From: JAPUME01 sp027294185
GTDB taxonomy: Bacteria > Acidobacteriota > Terriglobia > UBA7540 > JAPUME01
NCBI GenBank assembly: GCA_963555835.3
Contig: CAUVWZ020000002.1
Span: forward strand, 1,240,001-1,304,000
Length of the DNA: 64,000 nt
Reading direction: 5' to 3'
Shown: positions 18,834-27,583 of the stretch, in pieces
Layout: every line of letters starts with the position of its first letter
Numbering within the stretch: the first letter of the stretch is position 1
Notes under the pieces: generated by a model
Databases searched by the model: none
What the model was told of the DNA's origin: nothing
The model's input: the letters and a program-made list of their open reading frames with translations, nothing else
Program-made: the position numbers and the translations under genes

Positions 18834-19010
18834 CTAAACTTGATCCTGAGTACTGTAGTCGCAAGCTTCCCGGCAATCCGGACAATAGAACAACCCATCC
18901 CCACAAAGCCGCACTCCAAAGGGTGATTGGCACAGGGTACAGTAGCGGTCGCATTTGCAATCCACTTCCGGCTTATCGCATATCGCACAGCTAAAAACCT
19001 TATAGGCCAT
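18834..19010 (-). CDS. small cysteine-rich (zinc-knuckle-like) protein
   Basis: A 58-aa protein with nine cysteines, including CAIC, CTLC and CPDC pairs and an intervening CKC, a pattern suited to two zinc ribbons or knuckles. The start at 19010 is supported by AGAGGAG six bases before ATG, better than the in-frame ATG at 19028. Small Cys4/Cys8 proteins of this kind are usually of unknown function. It is transcribed away from the gcv operon. No family name is assigned. Confidence 0.6.
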   Translation of the reverse strand: MAYKVFSCAICDKPEVDCKCDRYCTLCQSPFGVRLCGDGLFYCPDCREACDYSTQDQV

Positions 19011-19195
19011 TTCGGCTCCTCTTTCCACATCCGGAAAAACCCCCGGCAGCTCATTTTGTTTTAGTGGAGAGTGAAAATCAAGGCCTCGATAGCCAATCGC
19101 TCATCCTTGACACTCGAAAAGGGAGTATGTAAGCTTGCCCATCGCTCCAAGAACAGCGTACCAACTAAGCAGGCCGAAAGGTTGTCGCCGGCTTG

Positions 19196-20302
19196 ATGAA
19201 CCAAAGCACAGTAACCAGCAAGCGTACCCCGCTATTTGACACCCACAAATCCCTCGGCGCCAAGCTCATCGATTTCGGAGGTTGGTCCATGCCGGTAGAC
19301 TACGGGAGCATCACCGAGGAGCACCTCGCCGTCCGTACGGCCGCCGGACTGTTCGATGTCAGCCACATGGGGGAGATCGAGATCCTTGGTCCGCAAGCTC
19401 TGGAACTGGTTCAAAAAGTCACAAGCAACGACGCTGCGCGGCTTAAAGACGGCGCGGCCCAATATACCGCCCTGACCTACCCGGAGGGATCGGCCGTGGA
19501 CGACTGCGTGGTCCATCGCTTGGAGGAACACCGGTACCTGTTTTGCGTCAATGCTGCAAACACGGAGAAGGATTTCGAATGGATGTCCGGACACAATGAT
19601 CTCAACGCCGAGGTCCGTAACGTCTCGGAAGATTATGCCCAACTGGCCTTGCAGGGACCCCGGGCAAAGGAAATAATTTCTCCGCTGGTCGAGGTGGACC
19701 TCTCCTCATTGCGGTATTATAATTTCGTCTTCACCCGATGCTCAGGGGTCGAATGCCTTCTTGCCCGGACCGGCTATAGCGGCGAAGACGGATTTGAAGT
19801 CTATCTTCCACCCTCCGATTCCGTCCGCCTGTGGAACACACTGCTCGATCAGGGGCGAGAGGCCGGACTTCTGCCTGCAGGCCTCGGCGCCCGCAACACC
19901 CTGCGACTGGAAGCCGGTTATCCTCTTTATGGGCATGAATTGGATGAAACAATCAGCTTGCTCGAGGCGGGATTAGGGTGGATTTGCAAGCTCCAAAAGG
20001 AATCGTTTATCGGAAAAGAAGCCCTGCTCCGCCAAAAGAAGGAAGGATTGCAGCGGCGGCTGGTAGGGTTGGAGATGAAGAGCCGCGCCATCGCCCGTGA
20101 CGGCTATCCTCTCTTTGTCGGGGAAAAACAGGTGGGAGCTGTGACGAGCGGATCGGTGGCCCCCTTCCTGAAAAAGAATATCGCGCTGGCCTACGTCCCG
20201 GTGGAGGTTTCAGAGGTAGGAACATCGCTCGAAGTGGGCATCCGTGCCCGGCGGGAAACCGCACGCATTGTTCCCCTGCCTTTCTATAAACGGCACAAAT
20301 AA
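19196..20302 (+). CDS. gcvT: aminomethyltransferase (glycine cleavage T protein)
   Basis: T protein of the glycine cleavage system: moves the methylene group from aminomethyl-lipoyl-H protein to tetrahydrofolate, releasing ammonia. Family signatures are KLIDFGGWSMPVDY near the N-terminus, FDVSHMGEIEI, a folate-site region with ARTGYSGEDGFEVY, and GLGARNTLRLEAGYPLYG. At 368 aa it is full length. ATG 19196 is preceded immediately by an in-frame TTG. First gene of gcvT-H-PA-PB. No glycine riboswitch could be recognised in the 180 bp upstream. Confidence 0.96.
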   Translation: MNQSTVTSKRTPLFDTHKSLGAKLIDFGGWSMPVDYGSITEEHLAVRTAAGLFDVSHMGEIEILGPQALELVQKVTSNDAARLKDGAAQYTALTYPEGSAVDDCVVHRLEEHRYLFCVNAANTEKDFEWMSGHNDLNAEVRNVSEDYAQLALQGPRAKEIISPLVEVDLSSLRYYNFVFTRCSGVECLLARTGYSGEDGFEVYLPPSDSVRLWNTLLDQGREAGLLPAGLGARNTLRLEAGYPLYGHELDETISLLEAGLGWICKLQKESFIGKEALLRQKKEGLQRRLVGLEMKSRAIARDGYPLFVGEKQVGAVTSGSVAPFLKKNIALAYVPVEVSEVGTSLEVGIRARRETARIVPLPFYKRHK

Positions 20303-20342
20303 GAAACACCCAGATTTCTTCCGGCGGGAGATCGAACTCACT

Positions 20343-20735
20343 ATGTACCCTCAAGAGCTTTATTACACGAAACAACACGAATGGATTCGCGTCGACGCGG
20401 ACACCGGAACCATCGGCATTACCGATTACGCTCAGAAGGCGCTGGGCGACATTGTCTACGTCGAATTGCCCGCGGCGGGCGAAGAAGTAACGGCCAAAGA
20501 GAGTTTCGGCACCGTCGAGTCGGTGAAGGCGGTATCGGAAGTCTATGCGCCGGTTTCCGGCAAAATCCTTGCGGCCAACGGAAAGTTGCAGGATTCCCCC
20601 GAGCTGCTCAACAGCGACCCCCACGGCGAAGCCTGGCTCTTGCGGATACAGTTGGGAGACCGCAGCGAAATTGACCCATTGCTTTCCGCCGACCAGTACG
20701 AAGCCTACCTCAAAGAAGAGGAAGGTAACAAATAA
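20343..20735 (+). CDS. gcvH: glycine cleavage system H protein
   Basis: Lipoyl carrier protein of 130 aa that shuttles the aminomethyl group between P, T and L proteins. The lipoylated lysine is Lys62 in ESVKAVSEVYAP, preceded by the conserved GTVE. The start MYPQELYYTKQHEWI gives standard length; an upstream in-frame ATG at 20244 lies inside gcvT and is rejected. It lies 40 bp after gcvT and 3 bp before gcvPA, so it is clearly in the same operon. Confidence 0.97.
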   Translation: MYPQELYYTKQHEWIRVDADTGTIGITDYAQKALGDIVYVELPAAGEEVTAKESFGTVESVKAVSEVYAPVSGKILAANGKLQDSPELLNSDPHGEAWLLRIQLGDRSEIDPLLSADQYEAYLKEEEGNK

Positions 20736-20738
20736 CAG

Positions 20739-22112
20739 ATGCAGTACCTTCCCAACTCTCCCCAGGGCCGAGCCCGGATGCTCGAGACCATCGGCCGGTC
20801 CAGGGTGGAAGAACTCTTCTCACAGATTCCCGATTCCATACGCCTGAAGCGAGCGCTCGAAGTCCCCGGTCCTCTTTCTGAGGTGGAAATTCTCGAGTTT
20901 TTCCGCGACGCAGCCCGTCAGAGCGGGAAGGACTATGCCTCTTTTCTGGGCGCGGGCGCCTACCGGCACCACCGGCCGGCGGCGGTGGATTCGCTCCTGT
21001 CTCGTGGCGAATTTTTCACTGCCTATACGCCTTACCAGGCCGAGATTGCGCAGGGGACGCTTCAGGCGATCTTCGAGTTTCAAAGTCTCATCTGTCTTTT
21101 GACCGGTATGGAAGTCTCGAACGCTTCGCTTTATGACGGCTCGACGGCCATGACCGAAGCCGTTTTGATGGCCCTCCGCATTACACGCCGCCGCCGGGTG
21201 CTGGTGGCCCGCAGCGTTCATCCCGAATATCGGCAGGTTTTGGCCACCTACCTTCGCCAGTTGGATACAGAGATTACCGAGGTTCCCTTCGCTGCCTCGG
21301 GAGAAGCAGACCTCGAACGGGTGGAACGTGACCTCGCCTCGGAACCGGCAGCGGTCGTTATCCAGTCCCCCAACTTTTTTGGAATTCTTGAAGACTACGG
21401 GCCGATTGCTGAATTGGCGCACCGCCACGGCGCCCTGTTAATTGTGACCGTCACCGAACCCCTCTCGCTGGCAGTCGCCAAGCCACCTGCGGAGGCCGAC
21501 ATCGTCTGTGGAGAAGGACAATCCTTCGGGGTTCCTGTCGCCTTCGGAGGGCCTTACCTCGGGCTTTTGGCCACGCGGCAGAAATACGTTCGCCAGATGC
21601 CGGGCCGGCTGGTAGGCCAGACTCGCGATTCGGAAGACCGGAGGGGGTATGTGATCACTCTCGCCACCCGCGAGCAGCATATCCGCCGCGAGAAGGCCAC
21701 CTCGAATATCTGCACGAACCAATCTCTCTGCGCTCTGACGGCCGCGATTTATCTCTGCCTGCTCGGCAAACAGGGTCTCCGGCAACTGGCAGAGCACAAC
21801 CTGGCGAAAGCGCACTACACGCTAAATCGTCTGACCCAGGTATCCGGCGTGACCCGCCCCTTCTCCGGCAAAACCTTCAACGAATTCCTTGTCGAACTGC
21901 CGGGGAACCCTCAGCCGGTTCTTGAAAAGCTCCGGCAGGAACGGATCCTGGGCGGTGTGCCGCTGGGTGATTTCTACCCGGAACTCCCCAACGCACTGCT
22001 GGTTTGCGCGACTGAGATCGTCAGCAAGGACTCCATCGACCGCATGGGCGCCATCTATGAAAAGGCTCTGGCCGGCGCCGGGGCCGCTTCACGTCTCCTG
22101 GGGGCCCGATGA
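20739..22112 (+). CDS. gcvPA: glycine dehydrogenase (decarboxylating) subunit 1
   Basis: N-terminal half of the split P protein, 457 aa, PLP-fold type I without the PLP lysine. Motifs: FLGAGAYRHHRPAAVD, FFTAYTPYQAEIAQGTLQAI, MEVSNASLYDGSTAMTEA. It pairs with subunit 2 to decarboxylate glycine and load the H-protein lipoyl arm. Split P proteins are common in Bacillota, thermophiles and Acidobacteria. The stop overlaps the gcvPB start by four bases (ATGA at 22109), implying translational coupling. Confidence 0.97.
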   Translation: MQYLPNSPQGRARMLETIGRSRVEELFSQIPDSIRLKRALEVPGPLSEVEILEFFRDAARQSGKDYASFLGAGAYRHHRPAAVDSLLSRGEFFTAYTPYQAEIAQGTLQAIFEFQSLICLLTGMEVSNASLYDGSTAMTEAVLMALRITRRRRVLVARSVHPEYRQVLATYLRQLDTEITEVPFAASGEADLERVERDLASEPAAVVIQSPNFFGILEDYGPIAELAHRHGALLIVTVTEPLSLAVAKPPAEADIVCGEGQSFGVPVAFGGPYLGLLATRQKYVRQMPGRLVGQTRDSEDRRGYVITLATREQHIRREKATSNICTNQSLCALTAAIYLCLLGKQGLRQLAEHNLAKAHYTLNRLTQVSGVTRPFSGKTFNEFLVELPGNPQPVLEKLRQERILGGVPLGDFYPELPNALLVCATEIVSKDSIDRMGAIYEKALAGAGAASRLLGAR

Positions 22113-23611
22113 CACCGGGAAAGCCCAGCCGCTCGACTCCGCTGAGACCGCACGTGACCCAGGACGAGGGTTTGATCTTCGAGCGATCCTCGCCCGGCAA
22201 GTCCGGCGTCACCCCCACTCCCACCGAGGTTCCTCCCGTTGACCCGCGCGCGGTTCTGGGCGAGGCGAAATCGCGCCAGGAGATTCACGGGTTTCCCGAA
22301 GTCTCCGAGTTGGACGTAATCCGCCACTTTACGCGCCTCTCGACGTGGAACTACGGCGTGGATACCGGTATCTACCCGCTCGGCTCCTGCACGATGAAAT
22401 ACAACCCGCGCATCAATGAAGTCGTGGCAGGGCTGGAAGGCATGGCCACCGATCACCCCTATCAACCAGCCGAAGTGTCGCAGGGATGCATGAAGATTCT
22501 CTACGAGCTCGAGCGGTGCCTGGCTGAGATTACGGGAATGGACCGGATTTCTCTTCAACCTGCCGCCGGGGCGCAAGGGGAGCTGACCGGAATCCTGATG
22601 ATCCGCGCCTGTCTCACCGAGCGGGGTGATGCGCGCAAGAAGATACTGATTCCCGATTCGGCTCACGGCACCAATCCCGCGAGCGTTATCATTGCGGGCT
22701 ACCAGATTCAAAAACTCAAATCCGACAACCGGGGCTGCATCGACCTGGACGAGCTGGCGCGCGCCGTTGACTCGGAAGTCGCCGGCCTCATGCTGACCAA
22801 TCCGAACACGCTCGGAATCTTCGAGGACAAGATTCTGGAAATTGCCGAAATCCTCCACTCCAAAGGCGCTCTCCTTTATATGGACGGGGCGAATATGAAC
22901 GCCCTGGTCGGAGTTACACGTCCCGGTGATTTTGGCGTCGATGTGATGCACCTGAACCTGCACAAGACTTTTTCCACCCCGCACGGAGGTGGCGGCCCGG
23001 GGTCGGGTCCGGTGGCGGTCAAGAATTTTCTTGAACCGTATCTCCCGTCTCCTACGCTTGAGCGAGGCGCGGAGGGAAACTATTTTTTCCATGCCGACCG
23101 GCCCAAGAGCATCGGGCGAGTACGTGCCTTCTACGGAAACTTCGGGATGGCGGTGCGGGCTTTGGCCTACATCCTGGCGAACGGCCCCGCGGGCTTGCGG
23201 CAGACAACGGAAGACGCCGTGCTCAATGCGAACTACCTTCAGACCCGCCTGAAGGAGGCCTATGACCTGCCCTACGATCAACCGTGCCTGCACGAGTGCG
23301 TCTTTTCCGACCGCCGCCAGGCCGCGAATGGCGTGCACACCATGGACATCGCCAAGCGTCTGATCGATTACGGATTCCACCCCTACACCACCGCATTCCC
23401 GCTCATCGTCACAGGCGCGCTGATGATTGAACCCTCTGAGAGCGCCGACCAGCGTGAACTCGATGAGTTCGTCGAAGCGATGCTGGCCATCGCCGAGGAG
23501 GCGGAAAATCAGCCCGAGGTGGTCCGGAACGCTCCCCACACGACGCGCCTCACAAGACTGGATGAGGTCACGGCGGCACGAAAGCCCGTCCTGCGCTGGA
23601 AACCGGAATGA
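22109..23611 (+). CDS. gcvPB: glycine dehydrogenase (decarboxylating) subunit 2
   Basis: C-terminal half of the split P protein, 500 aa. PLP is held by Lys286 in HLNLHKTFSTPHGGGGPG, the family's invariant block, with YPLGSCTMKYNP near residue 90. With gcvT, gcvH and gcvPA it completes the system except for lipoamide dehydrogenase (L), which is not in the window. Last gene of the operon; a 320-bp gap follows. Confidence 0.97.
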   Translation: MTPGKPSRSTPLRPHVTQDEGLIFERSSPGKSGVTPTPTEVPPVDPRAVLGEAKSRQEIHGFPEVSELDVIRHFTRLSTWNYGVDTGIYPLGSCTMKYNPRINEVVAGLEGMATDHPYQPAEVSQGCMKILYELERCLAEITGMDRISLQPAAGAQGELTGILMIRACLTERGDARKKILIPDSAHGTNPASVIIAGYQIQKLKSDNRGCIDLDELARAVDSEVAGLMLTNPNTLGIFEDKILEIAEILHSKGALLYMDGANMNALVGVTRPGDFGVDVMHLNLHKTFSTPHGGGGPGSGPVAVKNFLEPYLPSPTLERGAEGNYFFHADRPKSIGRVRAFYGNFGMAVRALAYILANGPAGLRQTTEDAVLNANYLQTRLKEAYDLPYDQPCLHECVFSDRRQAANGVHTMDIAKRLIDYGFHPYTTAFPLIVTGALMIEPSESADQRELDEFVEAMLAIAEEAENQPEVVRNAPHTTRLTRLDEVTAARKPVLRWKPE

Positions 23612-23844
23612 CACCGGCATGGACAATCCCGAGGCAAACCCTACCACTGGGAGGCGCCTCGGCTGGAAATTTGGCTCAATGCTCCTGCCGACCTCTAGCC
23701 CGTAGCTAAGCGTGTCCCTTCCCGCCATCACACTCCAAGCTATTCATATAACAACACTTATAATGGACAGGGTTTCCCTGCACAACGACGCCGATTCTCC
23801 CCCATGTGCTCCCGGAAAATCTCAGAGTTTTAGTATTTATCCTA

Positions 23845-23873
23845 TTGACGCGCAGGAGGGAGGATGCTAATCT
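23845..23873 (+). promoter_or_regulatory. candidate promoter of the ilvB operon
   Basis: TTGACG (23845-23850) is followed after 17 bp by TAATCT (23868-23873). An alternative -10 is GCTAAT at 23866-23871 with a 15-bp spacer. The predicted transcription start falls inside the palindrome at 23877-23906. The remainder of the 320-bp gap after gcvPB shows no gene. Confidence 0.5.
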
Positions 23874-23876
23874 TCT

Positions 23877-23906
23877 AGTTACCTACCGACCGGTCGGTAG
23901 GTAACT
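23877..23906. promoter_or_regulatory. 30-bp perfect palindromic operator (TetR-family type)
   Basis: A fully symmetrical 30-bp palindrome with the core CTACCGACCGGTCGGTAG, extended by matching AGTTAC/GTAACT arms. The centre ACCGGT inside TACCGACCGGTCGGTA resembles operators of TetR-family repressors. It overlaps the predicted transcription start of ilvB and ends 25 bp before its ATG, so a bound dimer pair would block transcription. It could instead act as a hairpin in the leader. No regulator gene is adjacent. Confidence 0.7.
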
Positions 23907-23931
23907 ATGTCTGTTTTTTTAGGTTGGACTT

Positions 23932-25683
23932 ATGGCTCATCAAATCGCAGGCGCGGAAATCCTGATTGAAAGTTTGATTCGTGAAAACGTGGAGGTCATT
24001 TTTGGCTATCCGGGCGGGGCGACCCTGCCGCTCTACGATTCGCTTTATGGCACCAAACTTCGCCACCTTTTGGTGCGGCACGAGCAGGCGGCCGTTTTCG
24101 GAGCGGACGGCTATGCCCGAACCACAGGTAAGCCCGGCGTGTGTCTCGTGACCTCGGGCCCCGGCGCGACGAACCTGCTCACCGGTCTGACCTCTTCCCT
24201 GATGGACTCGATCCCGGTCGTCGCCTTTACGGGCCAGGTGCCCTCGCCAATGATCGGCAAGGACGCCTTCCAGGAGTGCGACACCATCGGCATTACCATG
24301 CCGGCCACGAAGAAAAACTTCATGGTTCGGAGTACGGAGGAAATCCCCGGGATCGTTCACGAAGCCTTCAAGACGGCCATCTCGGGGCGTCCCGGCCCGG
24401 TGCTGGTGGATATTCCAAAGGACATCCTGATCAAGAAAAAGGTTCCGACCTATCACTCTTCGGCGGGCAGGATTCAACCCGAACATCCGTGCGAATGGGG
24501 CGAAGAAGAGATACGGCGAGCGGCTGACATGATTATGACGAGCCGCCGTGGGGTGCTTTATGTGGGCGGAGGTGTAATTCATTCGAATGCCGCGGATGAG
24601 GTATTCGAACTGGCCGAGTTGACTCATCTTCCTGTGACCACCACTCTCATGGCTCTGGGAGCCTTCCCTTCCCGTCATCCCCTGTCGCTCGGGATGTTGG
24701 GGATGCACGGCTGCTACGGAACGAATACCGCCGTCTGCAACTGCGATCTGCTCGTCGCCATCGGTGCAAGATTTGACGACCGGGTTACGGGACGTATTGA
24801 CGGGTTTGCAGCGAAAGCCCGTAAGATCCACTTCGACGTCGACCCTTCACAAATCAACAAGAACGTTCCGGTCGATCTGGCCGTGGTAGGCAACGCCAAG
24901 GAGGCGCTGCAGGCATTGATCGCCGAGTTGCGCCGACGAAACCACCGGGCCGCTCCCCCGGAAAGGCAGGCGTGGCTGGCTCGGATCAGCGATTGGGGAA
25001 GTGAAAATCCCCTGGGCTACGATAAATCCGAGGGCCTGCTCAAGCCGCAACACGTCATTGAATCCCTCAGCAGCGCGGCCCCACCCGACACCATCGTTAC
25101 CGTGGATGTCGGCCAGCATCAGATGTGGACCGCACAGCACTATGCCTTCTCCATGCCGCGGACCTTCCTCTCCTCGAGCGGCCTCGGGGCGATGGGATAC
25201 GGCTTCCCGGCAGCCATCGGCGCGCAGATGGCATGGCCCGACCGCACCGTGATTGCCATCGTCGGAGACGGCGGGTTTCAGATGACGCTTCCCGATCTGG
25301 CCACGATAGGACAATACCACCTGCCGGTAAAGATCGCCGTCATCAACAACCGCTGCCTGGGCATGGTGCGCCAGTGGCAGGAAATTTTCTTCGAGCAACG
25401 CTACTGCGAAGTCGACTTGAGCTATTCGCCGGACTTCGTCCGCCTTGCCGAGGCTTACGGAATTCGCGCGGCTCGGGTCTCTGAGGTAAAGGACATGCCC
25501 GACGCCATCCGCAGCTTCCTCTCCGACCGGGAGCCGCAGTTGCTGGATTTCATGGTCGACCCGCGGGAAAATGTCTATCCGATCATCCCTCCGGGAGCTT
25601 CGCTGGCTGAGATGATCGTCGGTCCGCCAAAACCGGTTCTCGACTTCGAAGAAGAAACAGTGGATGACCTGTGGGCCTATTAG
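23932..25683 (+). CDS. ilvB: acetolactate synthase large subunit
   Basis: Thiamine-diphosphate enzyme, 583 aa, condensing pyruvate to 2-acetolactate (or with 2-ketobutyrate) at the start of branched-chain amino acid synthesis. The catalytic glutamate is Glu51 (VRHEQAAVFGADGYAR). The ThDP/Mg motif is GDGGFQMTLPDLATIG followed by VINNRCLGMVRQWQ. The FAD-binding middle domain is present (GARFDDRVTGR). First gene of ilvB-ACT subunit-ilvC; transcription probably starts at the palindrome-overlapped promoter. Confidence 0.95.
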   Translation: MAHQIAGAEILIESLIRENVEVIFGYPGGATLPLYDSLYGTKLRHLLVRHEQAAVFGADGYARTTGKPGVCLVTSGPGATNLLTGLTSSLMDSIPVVAFTGQVPSPMIGKDAFQECDTIGITMPATKKNFMVRSTEEIPGIVHEAFKTAISGRPGPVLVDIPKDILIKKKVPTYHSSAGRIQPEHPCEWGEEEIRRAADMIMTSRRGVLYVGGGVIHSNAADEVFELAELTHLPVTTTLMALGAFPSRHPLSLGMLGMHGCYGTNTAVCNCDLLVAIGARFDDRVTGRIDGFAAKARKIHFDVDPSQINKNVPVDLAVVGNAKEALQALIAELRRRNHRAAPPERQAWLARISDWGSENPLGYDKSEGLLKPQHVIESLSSAAPPDTIVTVDVGQHQMWTAQHYAFSMPRTFLSSSGLGAMGYGFPAAIGAQMAWPDRTVIAIVGDGGFQMTLPDLATIGQYHLPVKIAVINNRCLGMVRQWQEIFFEQRYCEVDLSYSPDFVRLAEAYGIRAARVSEVKDMPDAIRSFLSDREPQLLDFMVDPRENVYPIIPPGASLAEMIVGPPKPVLDFEEETVDDLWAY

Positions 25684-25745
25684 GTTTTGATTGCAGGGAG
25701 TAATGGGCCGTCTGACTCCTCAGTTTTGTATTTCGGGTGGAATGA

Positions 25746-26210
25746 ATGCAGTGGCTGATTTCTCTGGAAATGGACGCCGACCCGATCACCTTTTGCCGGT
25801 TGACGGACGTTTTCCGCCGTAAAGGGGTGAAACTTACAAGCCTGGCGGCGACGTCCGGTTCGGTGGCGATGTCCTTCATCGCCCTCGTCGAATTAAACGA
25901 AGAGCTTATGGAGCACATGTTCCATTTCCTCCGCCACTCTCCCGGCATCCGGAAAGTATCCTATTACCGCAACGAGGAGACGGGAAGCGCCACCTTTGTC
26001 TTTCTGACCCCGAAAGATTCTCCGGGAAAGGCGGCCGGACGTATCCTTCAAGACGTTCCCGGAGCTCGGCTCGTCTTTTCCAGCGGGGAGAACTACCTTT
26101 TCGAGTTTCCGGCCCAAGCCAGGGCGCACGAGGCTGTTCGCGCAATTCCCCGGGAGGATTGCCTTCCGTTCGCCCACGTCAAGACGGGCGGAGTTCTTTC
26201 AGCCTCTTGA
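25746..26210 (+). CDS. ACT-domain protein, probable atypical acetolactate synthase regulatory subunit
   Basis: A 154-aa protein lying 62 bp after ilvB and 92 bp before ilvC. The first ~75 residues have an ACT-like fold pattern (WLISLEMDADPITFCRLTDVF, then GVKLTSLAATSG). Normal IlvN/IlvH begins with a recognisable ISVLVEN..GVLSRV block and has a well conserved C-terminal half; neither is clear here. Position argues that it is the valine-feedback small subunit. Symbol withheld because similarity is only structural. Confidence 0.6.
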   Translation: MQWLISLEMDADPITFCRLTDVFRRKGVKLTSLAATSGSVAMSFIALVELNEELMEHMFHFLRHSPGIRKVSYYRNEETGSATFVFLTPKDSPGKAAGRILQDVPGARLVFSSGENYLFEFPAQARAHEAVRAIPREDCLPFAHVKTGGVLSAS

Positions 26211-26302
26211 CAGGGACCGGGGCTTAAGCCATCCTTTATTACTTCTAAGATCAAAGAGCGGTATTTTCCACGCCAACTGAATGGGGTTGAGGAGAGACAA
26301 CT

Positions 26303-27322
26303 ATGGCAAAAGTTTACTATGAATCGGACGGCAGCCTGGAAGCGTTGAAAAACAAGACGGTCGCCATTATGGGCTACGGGAGCCAGGGCCATGCCCACGC
26401 CTTGAATCTGCATGACAGCGGGGTAAAAGTCGTGGTCGGGCTTCCGCCATCCAGCAAGTCCCGAGCCAAGGCCCAGAAAGCGGGTCTGCCCGTCTTCGAC
26501 CCGGCGGAGGCGGCCAAGCAAGGCGACATCATCGTCGTACTGATCCCCGACCCTTCTCAGCGGAAACTTTATGAAGAAGTGCTGAAGCCGAACCTCTCCG
26601 AGGGAAAATTGTTGATGTTCGCCCACGGATTCAACATCCACTATAAATTCGTCGTCCCTCCTTCGAATGTAGATGTGGCGATGATCGCTCCCAAGTCGCC
26701 GGGCCATCGCCTGCGCGAGCTCTTCATCGAAGGAGAAGGCGTTCCGGCGCTGGTCGCCATCGAACAGGATGCGACGGGCAACGCCCTCCCCGTCGCCCTG
26801 GCCTACGCCCGGGGTCTCGGCTGCCTTCGGGCCGGAGTGATTCAGACGAGCTTCAAAGAGGAGACCGAATCCGATCTATTCGGAGAACAGTCGGTCCTGT
26901 GCGGAGGGGTTTCAGCGCTGATCAAGGCTTCTTTCGATACTCTGGTGGAAGCCGGATATCAGCCGGAAATCGCCTACTTCGAGTGCCTGCACGAGCTGAA
27001 GCTGATCGTGGACCTGATCTACGAGGGCGGCCTCAGCTACATGCGCTATTCGGTCAGCGAAACGGCCGAATATGGGGACTACACACGAGGTCCCGCCATA
27101 GTGGATGACCACGTAAAGCAGAAGATGAAAAAGATCCTGGCCCAGATTCAGGATGGCTCCTTCGCCCGCGAATGGATGGAAGAAAACGATAAGGGTGGAG
27201 CCCGCTTCCGGAAAATGCGCGAAGCGGATTCGAATCTCCTGATTGAAAAAGTGGGCCGTGACTTGCGCAAAATGATGGCCTGGACCAAGAAGCCGGAAGA
27301 AGTGCCGGTTTCCTCCTCCTGA
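26303..27322 (+). CDS. ilvC: ketol-acid reductoisomerase
   Basis: Class I enzyme of 339 aa converting acetolactate to 2,3-dihydroxyisovalerate with NADPH and Mg2+. The Rossmann motif GYGSQGHAHALNL is near residue 27. The metal/catalytic acidic residues occur in KEETESDLFGEQSVLCGG, and the second cluster in YFECLHELKLIVDLIYEGG. The ATG has GGAGAG about seven bases upstream. Last gene of the ilv cluster. Confidence 0.97.
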   Translation: MAKVYYESDGSLEALKNKTVAIMGYGSQGHAHALNLHDSGVKVVVGLPPSSKSRAKAQKAGLPVFDPAEAAKQGDIIVVLIPDPSQRKLYEEVLKPNLSEGKLLMFAHGFNIHYKFVVPPSNVDVAMIAPKSPGHRLRELFIEGEGVPALVAIEQDATGNALPVALAYARGLGCLRAGVIQTSFKEETESDLFGEQSVLCGGVSALIKASFDTLVEAGYQPEIAYFECLHELKLIVDLIYEGGLSYMRYSVSETAEYGDYTRGPAIVDDHVKQKMKKILAQIQDGSFAREWMEENDKGGARFRKMREADSNLLIEKVGRDLRKMMAWTKKPEEVPVSSS

Positions 27323-27351
27323 CTGCATCAGTTTCCTCTCATTCCATGCCA

Positions 27352-27400
27352 GGGTCCCTCCCTCACTGTTCACGACGAAGGCAGGGGGCGGACCCTTTTT
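27352..27400 (+). terminator. probable rho-independent terminator after ilvC
   Basis: GGGTCC (from 27353) pairs with GGACCC (27390-27395), with partial pairing of the inner bases and a T-run (TTTTT) directly after. The loop is long, so strength is uncertain. Confidence 0.5.
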
Positions 27401-27583
27401 CTCAACGGTCTTTCTATGCTAGGATGATCACCCGGACCGGAGCAGGCGCCGGGATTTCCTGATTCGACAATTTTCGCTCATCCTCCTGAAGCTTGAGCCG
27501 CTAACTGTTAGCCGGAGGTATTGCGCCCCCCGTCGGGGAGAAGAGCGAGTCAGAGTTTTCAAACTTTCGAGGAGCGACCCGTT

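Noticed and set aside
19055..19195. Glycine riboswitch upstream of gcvT
   Set aside because: Expected because of the operon, but the conserved GGAGAG...GCCGAAGG cores were not found in the 140-bp gap.
22055..23731. 558-codon minus-strand frame opposite gcvPB
   Set aside because: Antisense shadow of a highly conserved gene in GC-rich DNA; no ribosome site or domain.
27521..27583. Upstream TTG start for proC
   Set aside because: GGAGG lies only two bases before it, while TTG 27584 has GAGGAG at a normal nine-base spacing; left as an alternative.
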